From Salinispirillum sp049115955 (GTDB lineage Bacteria > Pseudomonadota > Gammaproteobacteria > Pseudomonadales > Natronospirillaceae), in NCBI GenBank assembly GCA_049115955.1, contig JAGDZJ010000019.1:62001-126000 (forward strand): a DNA stretch of 64,000 nt. Direction: 5' to 3'. The notes beneath the pieces were generated by a model. That model was not told where the DNA came from. It did no database searches and was given only the letters and a program-made list of their open reading frames with translations. Below are positions 18,721-27,590 of the stretch, in pieces. Position numbers and translations under genes: made by a program. Every line of letters begins with the position of its first letter. Positions within the stretch are counted from its first letter, which is position 1.

Positions 18721-19230
18721 ATGACACCACTGATTCTCAGCATCATCGCCGACGACCGCCCCGGCATTGTAGAACAGGTGGCGGATGTCATTTCTGCGCA
18801 TCAAGGCAACTGGCTTGAAAGCAGTATGGCTAACCTCGCGGGTAAGTTTGCCGGCATCGTGCGCATTGAAGTACCGGAAGCGCAACGTGACACGCTGTGC
18901 GATGCGCTGAATGCGTTAACGAGCAAGGGTGTGAAAATCACCATTGACGCCACCGAGGCGCGGGTATCCGGCCACAAAGCACGGGTACACATTACGGTTA
19001 CCGGTAGTGACCGTCCCGGCATTGTGCGCGAAATCACCGCCCTGCTGGCCCGCCAGCACGTCAACGTGCACGAACTGCATACGCAATGCGAAAGTGCGGC
19101 CATGTCGGGTGATCAGTTGTTTGTGGCGTCTTTAAAGGTGGTATTGCCGGATGGCATGGACGAGCATGATCTTTCCGATACGTTGGAGAGCATTTCCACC
19201 GATCTGGTGGTGGACACCGAAGTACTCTAA
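18721..19230 (+). CDS. GcvR-like double-ACT-domain regulator
   Basis: 169-residue protein made of two ACT domains (about 3-75 and 88-165), each starting with a DRPGIV motif (ADDRPGIVEQVADVI; GSDRPGIVREITALL). This is the architecture of GcvR, which senses glycine and antagonises the activator GcvA in E. coli; it lies 41 bases after gcvH, which supports the role. Members of the same family without proven GcvR function are common, so the symbol is withheld. Confidence 0.8.
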   Translation: MTPLILSIIADDRPGIVEQVADVISAHQGNWLESSMANLAGKFAGIVRIEVPEAQRDTLCDALNALTSKGVKITIDATEARVSGHKARVHITVTGSDRPGIVREITALLARQHVNVHELHTQCESAAMSGDQLFVASLKVVLPDGMDEHDLSDTLESISTDLVVDTEVL

Positions 19231-19237
19231 ATAGCGG

Positions 19238-19696
19238 TTAGATGGTACGCGCCATGATCAACGCATGCTCGCGGCCATCAGGCTCGGTGGGGTAATAATT
19301 CTCACGAATGCCGACAACGTGAAAATCCAGCTTATGATACAGCGCTTGCGCGGCTTCGTTAGATTGGCGAACTTCCAAAAACACCTCTAACGCGCCCGCT
19401 TCCTCGCAGGCTTGAAATGCACGCTCCAGCATCTGCAAAGCCACCCCTTGGCGCTGTTGATCCGCTGCCACGGCAACGTTCAATATCGACATTTCGTCGG
19501 CCACCAACAAACAGACGCAAAAGCCGACAATGCGGCCCTCGCGTTCGGCCAAGCAACTCCAGTGGTAGGGTTTAAATGCGCGCTGCAACGACTCCATCGT
19601 CCACGGATGGCTGGTCACAGCCGATTCCAACTGCAGGCAAGCCGGTACGTCAGCCGGGGTCATTGGGCGGAATTGCAGTGCCACCGACTCATTCAT
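19238..19696 (-). CDS. rimI: Ribosomal protein bS18-alanine N-acetyltransferase RimI
   Basis: GNAT-family acetyltransferase modifying the N-terminal alanine of S18. The 152-residue protein has the acetyl-CoA pyrophosphate-binding stretch VAADQQRQGVALQML and EVFLEVRQSNEAAQALYHKLDF. It overlaps the upstream holD-like gene as ATGA, matching the holD-rimI pairing of E. coli, and converges on the GcvR-like gene with a 7-base gap. Confidence 0.92.
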   Translation of the reverse strand: MNESVALQFRPMTPADVPACLQLESAVTSHPWTMESLQRAFKPYHWSCLAEREGRIVGFCVCLLVADEMSILNVAVAADQQRQGVALQMLERAFQACEEAGALEVFLEVRQSNEAAQALYHKLDFHVVGIRENYYPTEPDGREHALIMARTI

Positions 19697-20544
19697 GCAC
19701 GCTCAACCGTGTTCATCCAAGGCTGCAAAGCGCGCCAAAGATCCCTTTTCATCCCCGGTAGATGCAGTAATTCGCTGGTGCTTGGCCCTTGCAAACAACG
19801 CACACCATGCCACTCCCAAGGCGCGTCCGTCCGCACGTCCGCGGGCAGGCAGCCCATCAACGCCGCAGATTGATCACTCAGCAATAACAACCGGGTAATC
19901 GGCGTAGCCTGCTGCACGGCTTGCCATTTTTGCTGCAGATAAAACTGCGCTTCTTCAATGTCGTGCTTGATGGAACGATTAACGAACAGCGGCCAATCCA
20001 CCAAGTTGCTATAAACCGGAGAAGACTGTCCGGTCACTGCGTAGGCAATGGCTGCCATCAGGCGATCCGCCGCTTGCTGCTGTGACACCGGCATTTTTTT
20101 CGGGCGTGTATCAACGATTAACCAACCGTCACGCGCCCACCACTGCTGCATAAACTCAATACCGATCTGGCGGTTCACCACGCGCCCGACATCACCTTCC
20201 GGCACGGGTTGGGGCTGGTCAGCGTTCTTCGGTATCTCGTTTTGATTATTACGACCGATTCGAGCAGTCTTATCACCTTCTTTCGCAGGGGGCGTATCAG
20301 GCAACTGGCTCGGCTGACGCGCATCAACACGGACTTCACTGGCCGGTGTGGTCGCACTGGGTCGAGCGACCGCAACCGAAGTCTCAGTACTATCAACACT
20401 GTTAGCACCATCCTCCGCCCACAGCGCCACAGCCCCGGCCGATAGAGGCGTTCGTGCATACCACTGGGTAACGCCCATCGCCGCGAGATACTCCCGACGA
20501 ATGGCTTCAGCGGCGGCGGGTTCGGTCGCTTCGCGCAAGGTCAT
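19693..20544 (-). CDS. HolD-like DNA polymerase III psi subunit with central insertion
   Basis: 283-residue protein. Residues about 17-36 contain REYLAAMGVTQWYARTPL, which resembles the short N-terminal peptide of E. coli HolD (psi) that binds the clamp-loader DnaX subunits; the C-terminus has LLLLSDQSAALMG and DLWRALQPW like the psi core end. E. coli HolD is about 137 residues, so this protein is about twice as long; the extra part (about 45-125) is Ala/Pro/Ser/Asp-rich and probably disordered. The overlap with rimI is strong context. A TTG at 20547 is an alternative start. Confidence 0.65.
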   Translation of the reverse strand: MTLREATEPAAAEAIRREYLAAMGVTQWYARTPLSAGAVALWAEDGANSVDSTETSVAVARPSATTPASEVRVDARQPSQLPDTPPAKEGDKTARIGRNNQNEIPKNADQPQPVPEGDVGRVVNRQIGIEFMQQWWARDGWLIVDTRPKKMPVSQQQAADRLMAAIAYAVTGQSSPVYSNLVDWPLFVNRSIKHDIEEAQFYLQQKWQAVQQATPITRLLLLSDQSAALMGCLPADVRTDAPWEWHGVRCLQGPSTSELLHLPGMKRDLWRALQPWMNTVERA

Positions 20545-20557
20545 CAATGATCTGCCA

Positions 20558-22102
20558 CTAAACCGTAATCTGCGGGTTTAACTTGCCTTCTTGAGTCAGC
20601 AAATTCAGTGCATGAATATAAGCCTTCACGGCTGACACAACGATGTCAGTGTCCGCGCCTTTGCCGTTAACAATCCGACCGCCCTTCTCTAACCGTACGG
20701 TGGACTCACCCTGCGACTCAGTGCCTTCGGTGACAGCGTTCACGGAGAAAATCTGCAAATTAGCCCCGCTCTGTACCACTTTCTCGATGGCTTTGAACGA
20801 GGCGTCGACCTGGCCATCGCCTTCCGCGTTGGTTTCCACCAACACGCCGTCTACTTTCAATTTAATGGTCGCGGTCGGCTTGCCGCCGTACACGGCCGCG
20901 GTGCTCATGTCACTCAAAGAATAGCGTTCAGGTACTGTTTTAGGGCCGCTTTCTGAAAGCAATGCGTGCAGGTCTTCATCAAAGATTTCATGCTTGCGAT
21001 CCGCCAAGTCTTTGAAGCGGCCAAACAGCGCCATCAGTTGATGTTCGTCCGCAATGACGTAACCCAGTTCTTCAAAGCGCGCTTTCAAAGCGTTGCGACC
21101 CGAGTGCTTGCCCAGCACCATACGGTTGGTGTGCCAGCCGACGTCTTCGGCCTTCATGATCTCGTAAGTCTCGCGGTGCTTCAGCACGCCGTCTTGGTGA
21201 ATACCGGCTTCATGGGCAAAGGCGTTAGCACCTACAATGGCTTTGTTTGGCTGCACGGGGAAGCCTGTAACCGATGACACCAAGCGCGACGTCGGTACGA
21301 TCATTCGGGTGTCCAATTGCGTCGTCATGGCGAACAAATCAGGTCGCGTGCGCACGGCCATCACAATTTCTTCCAATGAGGCGTTACCGGCCCGCTCACC
21401 CAAGCCATTGATGGTGCACTCTACCTGACGCGCGCCACGGCTAACGGCGGCCAGCGAGTTCGCCACCGCCAAGCCCAAGTCGTTGTGGCAATGCACCGAA
21501 AATATAGCTTTGTCGGCATTAGGAATGCGGTTCATCAACTGCGCGATCAAGTCACCAAACTGTTCGGGTATGGCGTAGCCCACGGTATCAGGGATGTTGA
21601 TCGTCGTAGCACCGGCGTTAATGGCTTGTTCTATAATGCGGCATAGAAAATCCACTTCACTGCGGCCCGCATCTTCACAAGAGAACTCCACATCATCTAC
21701 GTAACCGCGTGCCTTTTTCACCGCGTGCACGGCGCGCTCGACCACCTGGTCCGGCTCCATTTGCAGTTTGTACTTCATGTGGATGGGCGAAGTCGCAATG
21801 AAGGTATGGATACGCGCACGATTCGCACCTTTTAACGCGCCCGCGGCGCGCTCCAAGTCACCGTCGGTCGCCCGCGCCAGACTACAGATCGTACTGTCTT
21901 TTACTGCTTGGGCAATGGCTTGAATGGCATCGAAGTCACCCGGACTGGCAGCGGCAAAACCCGCCTCAATCACATCCACCTTCATCTTTTCCAGACTGGT
22001 CGCAATACGGACTTTCTCTTCCAGCGTCATAGAAGCGCCGGGACTTTGTTCGCCGTCGCGCAGCGTGGTGTCGAATATCACGAGATGATCAGAAGTGCTC
22101 AT
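20558..22102 (-). CDS. leuA: 2-isopropylmalate synthase
   Basis: First committed step of leucine synthesis: acetyl-CoA plus 2-oxoisovalerate. The 514-residue protein has the long bacterial form: catalytic TIM barrel with FDTTLRDGEQSPGASM, VHCHNDLGLAVANSLAAV (metal-binding HxH) and NGLGERAGNASLEE, then a C-terminal LeuA dimer regulatory domain (about 395-514) for leucine feedback. No Leu-rich leader peptide was recognised upstream; on the minus strand a TATAAA (22181-22176) lacks a well-placed -35. leuB, leuC and leuD are not here. Confidence 0.97.
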   Translation of the reverse strand: MSTSDHLVIFDTTLRDGEQSPGASMTLEEKVRIATSLEKMKVDVIEAGFAAASPGDFDAIQAIAQAVKDSTICSLARATDGDLERAAGALKGANRARIHTFIATSPIHMKYKLQMEPDQVVERAVHAVKKARGYVDDVEFSCEDAGRSEVDFLCRIIEQAINAGATTINIPDTVGYAIPEQFGDLIAQLMNRIPNADKAIFSVHCHNDLGLAVANSLAAVSRGARQVECTINGLGERAGNASLEEIVMAVRTRPDLFAMTTQLDTRMIVPTSRLVSSVTGFPVQPNKAIVGANAFAHEAGIHQDGVLKHRETYEIMKAEDVGWHTNRMVLGKHSGRNALKARFEELGYVIADEHQLMALFGRFKDLADRKHEIFDEDLHALLSESGPKTVPERYSLSDMSTAAVYGGKPTATIKLKVDGVLVETNAEGDGQVDASFKAIEKVVQSGANLQIFSVNAVTEGTESQGESTVRLEKGGRIVNGKGADTDIVVSAVKAYIHALNLLTQEGKLNPQITV

Positions 22103-22365
22103 GGATTTGCGTTGCCTCGTCGCTGGAATCTAAGCAGCAAAAATGCCGCTCCGTATCGTTGTTTTGAATGGCCGATTTATAGCACAAAGGCCGTGTTCAA
22201 ACCAGCACAGCTGACGTAGATCATCCGCCCTGAAGACAGTGTAAAAAACATGACAATCGTCAGCGAACAGCGCGCATCATTGACGATAAACTGACCAAAA
22301 TAGACATAAAACCGTGACGCTAATCTTCTGACGTACACCTGCGAACGGGACCAACTAAGAGGTAT

Positions 22366-24918
22366 ATGGATATGCAACGTTAACTGCTCTCGCTAAACGA
22401 CTTCTTCGGCGCGGTACCGCGCGCTGTCCGCCCGTGGCGGTGGCTGATTCTGGCCATCACGGTCGGTGTCAGTATCGTCATGGCGGTCGGCGCCTTTCGG
22501 GTGACCGTCGATCAAACCTACGACAGTTGGTTTGACGATGATGATCCGGCCCTGATTGCCCTCGACCGATTCCGGGCGCAGTTTGGTTCCGACGACGGCG
22601 TCTTCCTGGTCTATCGCGCCAAAGACGGTAACGTGTTTTCTTACGAATCCTTGCGTCGCATTCGCGACCTGCAAGAACAACTCGACGCAGCCTCGCGCGA
22701 TGACGACTCGGCACTCAGTCACATCACCCGCCTCCAAGGTCTCAGCAATGCGCGCGTGCAGATCAATGAAGGCGATACACTTCGCTCCGCGCGTTTAGTA
22801 CCCGATCCACTGCGCAATGACCCCACTGAACTGGCGTTTGTTGAGTCCACAGCGCGCGCCCAAACAAGCTTTCCGTTGTTCTATTTTTCCGAGAATGGCG
22901 AATACGGCGCGTTGATGATTCAAACCGATTTTGGCGCCATTCCTATTGAGGGTTCTCAAGCAGTTCTGGGCGACGCCCTTTCATTCGATGGCTTTGACAG
23001 CGACTTTTCGAGCGATGCCTTCGGTAACGGCTCTTTCGGCAGTGCCACCTTCGACGATGACATCTTTGTGGTGGACGAAAGCGCACAGACCTTAGAGCGC
23101 CAGTTCCGCGACACCGACTTTTACGAATACCTCGACTTTATGGTTGCGTTACGCGGCGTAATCATGCAGCCGGAATTCACCGACCACTTTGAATACTACC
23201 CGGTGGGTACTGCAGCCATGATGGACCTGACTGCCGACACCATGGTGCAAATGGGCATGCTGTTCATGCTGATGATCGTCATCGTAGTCGCGCTGCTGTG
23301 GTTGCTGCTGCACAGCGCCAGTGCAGTGGTTTGGCCGGTATTGGCTATTGGTCTCTGTACGCTCTGGGTAATCGGTTTCTGCGGCTGGTTCGGCATTGCC
23401 TTGTCGCAAATGCTGGGTCTAACCGCCACACTGATTCTCGCGGTCGGCGTGGCAGACTGCGTTCACGTCATGTCGACCTATTTGTACTACCGACGTCACG
23501 ACCTCGACCACGTGCAAGCGCTGGACAAAGCCTATCTGAAAACGGGCTTGCCCATCCTACTGACCACCATCACCACCATGGCCGGTATGCTGGCACTGGC
23601 CACCAATCCGCTGGTGCAATTCCGCGTATTCGGATTCGCCTCAGCGGCCGGGGTATTTCTGGCTCTGGTGTTTACCTTGGTCGTATTGCCGGTACTGATG
23701 GACCTGTGGCACCCGAAAGAAGTCCACACAGACATCCGTACCCAACCCAAGCAAGCTCGCCGCTGGACATGGTGGCTGAGCCTGCCACTGCGCATCGTCA
23801 CGTGGCCCATTCGTCGTATACTGGCCATTCGCATTGTCCGCTATGTGACCCGCGCGCATTGGCTACAACCCACTTTATAGAGGCCATACCTGACGTCGTA
23901 GCACGCGCGCCCAAAACCATCGCGACCATCTTTTTAAGCGCCTTTGTGTTGTTTCTTTATGGCACCTCGCAAGTGAAATTGGACTCCAACATCGTTGAGT
24001 TGTTCAAAGAAGGCACGTCCTTCCGTGTGGCTTATGAGGTGGTGGACGAACACATGATGGGTACCGGCGGTCTGTCTATCATGATGGATTTTCAGCAGTC
24101 GGATGCCTTGCAAGACCCACAAGTGTTGCAAGCTGTTGACCGTTTGCAAGCGACCTTAGAGACCAAATACAGCGATTACGTGGTGCGCACCAGCGCGCTG
24201 ACCGACGTCGTCAAAGACACCTTAGAAGTCATGACTTACACCGGTAACCGCGCCATCCCCGACAGTGATATGGCGGTCAGTCAGTTGCTGTACATGTTCA
24301 ACAGCGCCAACCCCGAAGACCGCCGCGCGCTGGTCAGTGACGACTACAGTCGCTCCCATGTCAGCGTGCAAATGCTGAACGCTGGCTCCTACGAATACGG
24401 CCTGTTCTTCGATGAAATGCAAACCGACATCGACGCTGGGTTTGAACATCTGCGTGCGGTCTATCCGGACATGGATATTTCAGTCACTGGCACTACGGCA
24501 CTGATGATGCGGCTTGCCGATGACCTCGCACGCACCCAGTTTCAAAGCTTGTTGCTGGCCATCTTTGTCATCAGCTTGCTGTTGATGATCTCGCTGGGCT
24601 CGTTGCAAGCCGGGTTGCTGGGCATGGTACCTAACTTGCTACCCGCCATATTCGCCTTTGGTTTCCTAGGCTTGATCGGCAGCGCACTGGATACCGATAC
24701 CCTACTGATTGCTCCACTCATCATAGGCATAGCGGTGGACGACACCATCCACTTCCTGACTCACTACCGTGTTGCCTTAGCACGCACCAAGAATATGATG
24801 CGTGCCCTGCGCGATACCATCAAAGAAGTCGGCCAAGCGGTTACCTTTACCACACTGATTCTGGGGTTAGGCTTTATGACACTGGGCTTTTCCGACTACT
24901 TGGGCATAGCCAAAGTGG
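22366..24918 (+). pseudogene. MMPL/RND-superfamily exporter, disrupted
   Basis: Remnant of a large inner-membrane exporter related to MMPL/hopanoid-type RND proteins. A ribosome site AGAGG precedes ATG 22366/22372, but an in-frame TAA at 22381 stops translation after a few codons; the same frame then reads LLSLNDFFGAVPRAVRPW and continues as good coding sequence to 23880. At about 23869 the reading shifts by -1: adding one C to the CCC run would join WLQP to HFIEAIPDVVARAPKTI. The second half (GLIGSALDTDTLLIAPLIIGIAVDDTIHFLTHYRV, the typical MMPL helix) runs to GIAKVG, where the last helices are replaced by part of the next gene. Sequencing errors may explain the point lesions. Confidence 0.8.
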
Positions 24919-25331
24919 GCTGGCTGGACGATTACGAATTCACCCTGCTTGACGAAACGACGTATCAAGGCCGCCCGGTTTGGGTGATTCAAAGCACGCC
25001 AACTCCCGAGCGAGCGCGCACTTCACGCTACAGCAAAACCGACATGTGGATCGACCAAGAGCGCCTGGTGCAGTTGCGGGTTTCCACCTACGACCGCCGT
25101 GGTGACGAGTACAAACGCTTTCAGTTTGCCAATATTGAACGGCTAAGCAACGTTTGGATGGCGCGTTCGGTCACCGTCATGAACCTCACCAGCAGCCGTC
25201 TCAGTAACATTTCGATTGATGCCATCACCTTCGGTGTAGACATCGAAGAAGAGTTCCTGACCCAACGCGCCTTGACCGATCAGGTGTTCCGCGAACGGCA
25301 TTTGAACGCGCTGCGCGCGCAGACGCAGTAG
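24919..25331 (+). pseudogene. C-terminal remnant of a LolA-like outer-membrane lipoprotein-sorting protein, fused to the MMPL remnant
   Basis: Starting at WLDDYEFTLLDE the translation resembles the C-terminal half of the LolA-like proteins (Pfam LolA_like group) that normally form a separate gene after an MMPL exporter: TTYQGRPVWVIQSTP, YSKTDMWIDQERLVQLRV, and FGVDIEEEFLTQRAL. No signal peptide or N-terminal half is present; it is joined in frame to the exporter at about 24918. Either a real deletion removed the exporter end and the start of this gene, or the assembly lost a segment. Confidence 0.72.
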
Positions 25332-25341
25332 GTTGTTGGTC

Positions 25342-26637
25342 ATGAACAAACACCGAGCATTGCCGGTCGCTATTGCCGCCGTTCTTGCTGCGCCTTTTGG
25401 CTCGGCACAGGACATGAATTTCGACGACTTCTCGTTCGACGATTTTTCCAGTGTGACCGGTGATTTCAATACCGTCACCACCCCGCCATCCGTGCGCACG
25501 GTGATCGAGCAGCGTCTTAATGGACAGCACGACGACCTGCTGACAGGCTGGTCAACGCGCGTCAGTACTGAATTGACACAGCCCCTGAACGCCCATGTGT
25601 TCTTCAATCTGGATGGTGGTTTAGACCTGCATTGGCCAACCGAATGGGACGGTGAAGATACCGATTGGGTACGCACCCAAGGCCACATCAATAAAGCCAC
25701 CCTAGAAACCAGCCGCGACCAATGGCAGGCCAGTGTCGGCTTGCAAAGCTTGGTATGGGGTAAGGTTGAGGGCGCAGGTGTGGTCGACGTCGCCAGCCCA
25801 CAAGCACTGTCACTCGGCAGTGATATAGGCGGCAGCAAGGTCGCGCAGTTTATGCTGATCGGCAATTGGTTTCGGGGCAATCAGCAACTTGGCTTTTTCG
25901 TTACCCCTAAGCCGGGATTTAGTATTGATTTGGGGGCGGATATTGACCTCACCGACCCGACATTGGCCACACAGGTCACGCAATTGCAGCCGGTACTGAC
26001 AGCTATGGACGCCGCCCCACCTGAGTTCGGCCTCAGCGCATTGACTCAGTTAGGGCGCTTAGAACTGAGTTTATACGGGGCTCGTTTGGTGCCTGACCTT
26101 CCCGTAATCGATGGGGGCACAGGCGATATTTTGCTCGACCCCTACTGGCTTGCGGGACTCAGCAGTACGTACCCGTTCGGCAACACCCTGCTGAAAGTGG
26201 ATCTGGCCTATAAAAACGAACTGGTACCTGCACAAGCCAATGGTGGCATGCTGAGTGCTCTCGGTGAGGCGCGTGATCGGGTGGATGCCGCCGTGGGGCT
26301 GGAACACAATCATCAGCGCTACGGTACGTTTCTGACCTTCGCAACTGTAGAGGCGTGGCTGAATGATGAAGGGTTAAACGACGATGAACGCCTGACGGGC
26401 AATTTTGCCGCGTCATGGCAAAAAGCCTTCTTCAATGACCAACTAACCACTGGCCTGACCGCCTTTACAACGTTACAACGTGATACCTTGGTCAGCATCG
26501 GCACCTTGGGTTACGACTACAGCGATGCGTGGAATCTTGGCTTGAGTCTGACGCATTATTGGGCCGACGATGGCAGTCCGCTAGCGGTGCAAAACGGCGA
26601 CGTGCATTATCAGGCGACGGCGGCGTATAGTTTTTAA
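25342..26637 (+). CDS. Predicted outer-membrane beta-barrel protein (DUF1302-like)
   Basis: 431-residue protein with a signal peptide (cleavage probably after GSAQ, about residue 23), an acidic, Phe-rich start of the mature part (NFDDFSFDDFSS), many alternating amphipathic strands and a terminal YSF, the usual C-terminal aromatic signal for BAM-assembled barrels. Proteins of this type follow MMPL/LolA-like pairs in many gammaproteobacteria, as here. The frame opens with TTG at 25333, but ATG 25342 is the likely start. It overlaps the convergent binding-protein gene by 4 bases. Substrate unknown. Confidence 0.7.
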   Translation: MNKHRALPVAIAAVLAAPFGSAQDMNFDDFSFDDFSSVTGDFNTVTTPPSVRTVIEQRLNGQHDDLLTGWSTRVSTELTQPLNAHVFFNLDGGLDLHWPTEWDGEDTDWVRTQGHINKATLETSRDQWQASVGLQSLVWGKVEGAGVVDVASPQALSLGSDIGGSKVAQFMLIGNWFRGNQQLGFFVTPKPGFSIDLGADIDLTDPTLATQVTQLQPVLTAMDAAPPEFGLSALTQLGRLELSLYGARLVPDLPVIDGGTGDILLDPYWLAGLSSTYPFGNTLLKVDLAYKNELVPAQANGGMLSALGEARDRVDAAVGLEHNHQRYGTFLTFATVEAWLNDEGLNDDERLTGNFAASWQKAFFNDQLTTGLTAFTTLQRDTLVSIGTLGYDYSDAWNLGLSLTHYWADDGSPLAVQNGDVHYQATAAYSF

Positions 26638-27590
26638 CACCGTGACCACACACAGTATGAGGTCACGTTATCAGCGGTAATCAGCTCTACCGGGATAAGC
26701 ATGGTGCCAATGTCCCGCACCCCGTCCTCTAATGTTTGTAAGCCAATCCGCACCGCACGCTCGCCAATTTCTTGCGGAAACTGCGCTGCGGTATTGAGCA
26801 GCAAGCCATCGCCGCGCGCTAGAGCTTCGACCACTGCGGGCGAGCCATCCACCGAGGCAATCAAAACCGGTCGCTGCTGATACGCGGCGGCGGCTTCGGC
26901 CCCTAACGATGCCGGATCATTGATACTGAACACGCCCGCCAACGAGGGGTGACGAGTCAGCAAGCGGCTCATGGCTTCCAAGCCACCGACGTAACTGGCG
27001 CCGCTGTTTTCACGGTCGATGATCTGCACTCCCGGAAACTCCGCTAACGCCGCCTGACATCCGGACAATCGTTCAACGATAGACGACACCGGTGGGCCGT
27101 CCAGAATGGCAATATCGCCTGCGCCGCCTAACGCTGCCGCCAGATGCTGGCAGGACTGATACCCCGCATCGTAGTTGTCGGTGGTGATGGTCAGATGCGC
27201 CCCTAATGCCGCGACATCCACCGCGACCACCATGCGCCCGGCGTCGCGCAGCGCTTGCACGCTGTCTCGTAACGCATCCGGTTGCGCGGCGGTCAACACC
27301 ACCAAGCCTGCGTCGCTGGCCAATATCTGCTGCAATTGCTGGCGCTGGCGCGTCACATCGTAGCCGCTCGATACTACCGTTACTTGGGCGTCCGCGCCGA
27401 TTATTTCACGCGCCGTATTCCGGACACTGCTGGCCAGTGTTTGAAAGTACGTATTACCTAAGTCGTTCACCACCACGGCAATATGCCTATTGTTGGGTGG
27501 TGGTGTTGCCAGAACCGGCGCAGCCCCTAACATACCCACTAAAAGCAGGATAAACGTCAAAGACAAAGGCCATCGGTTAGGCGCGCACAT
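26634..27590 (-). CDS. Periplasmic substrate-binding protein, RbsB/TorT-like
   Basis: 318-residue exported protein: signal peptide about 1-28 (hydrophobic LTFILLLVGMLGAAPVLA), then a Peripla_BP_4 sugar-binding fold (HIAVVVNDLGNTYFQTLASSVRN, VVLTAAQPDALRDSVQALRDAG, GDIAILDGPPVSSIVERLSG, GVFSINDPASLGAEAAA, IASVDGSPAVVEAL). The ATG at 27590 lies inside the end of the kinase gene (14-base overlap). No ABC permease or ATPase gene is near, so a sensory role feeding the adjacent kinase, as TorT does for TorS, is more likely than transport. Ligand unknown; context suggests a sugar. Confidence 0.8.
   Translation of the reverse strand: MCAPNRWPLSLTFILLLVGMLGAAPVLATPPPNNRHIAVVVNDLGNTYFQTLASSVRNTAREIIGADAQVTVVSSGYDVTRQRQQLQQILASDAGLVVLTAAQPDALRDSVQALRDAGRMVVAVDVAALGAHLTITTDNYDAGYQSCQHLAAALGGAGDIAILDGPPVSSIVERLSGCQAALAEFPGVQIIDRENSGASYVGGLEAMSRLLTRHPSLAGVFSINDPASLGAEAAAAYQQRPVLIASVDGSPAVVEALARGDGLLLNTAAQFPQEIGERAVRIGLQTLEDGVRDIGTMLIPVELITADNVTSYCVWSRC

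Noticed and set aside
22103..22365. Leu-rich leader peptide or attenuator for leuA
   Set aside because: The short minus-strand frame ending in LNTAFVL has no run of leucine codons and no terminator hairpin with a T-run follows.
23298..23852. N-terminal part of the second exporter frame as genuine coding sequence
   Set aside because: In this stretch the other frame encodes recognisable MMPL helices; the sequence here (His/Arg-rich) is a shadow until the frame change near 23869.
25143..25880. 245-codon minus-strand frame over the fusion remnant and beta-barrel gene
   Set aside because: Spans two unrelated plus-strand genes, rich in Ser/Pro/Arg as expected for a reverse-strand shadow, no homologous look.
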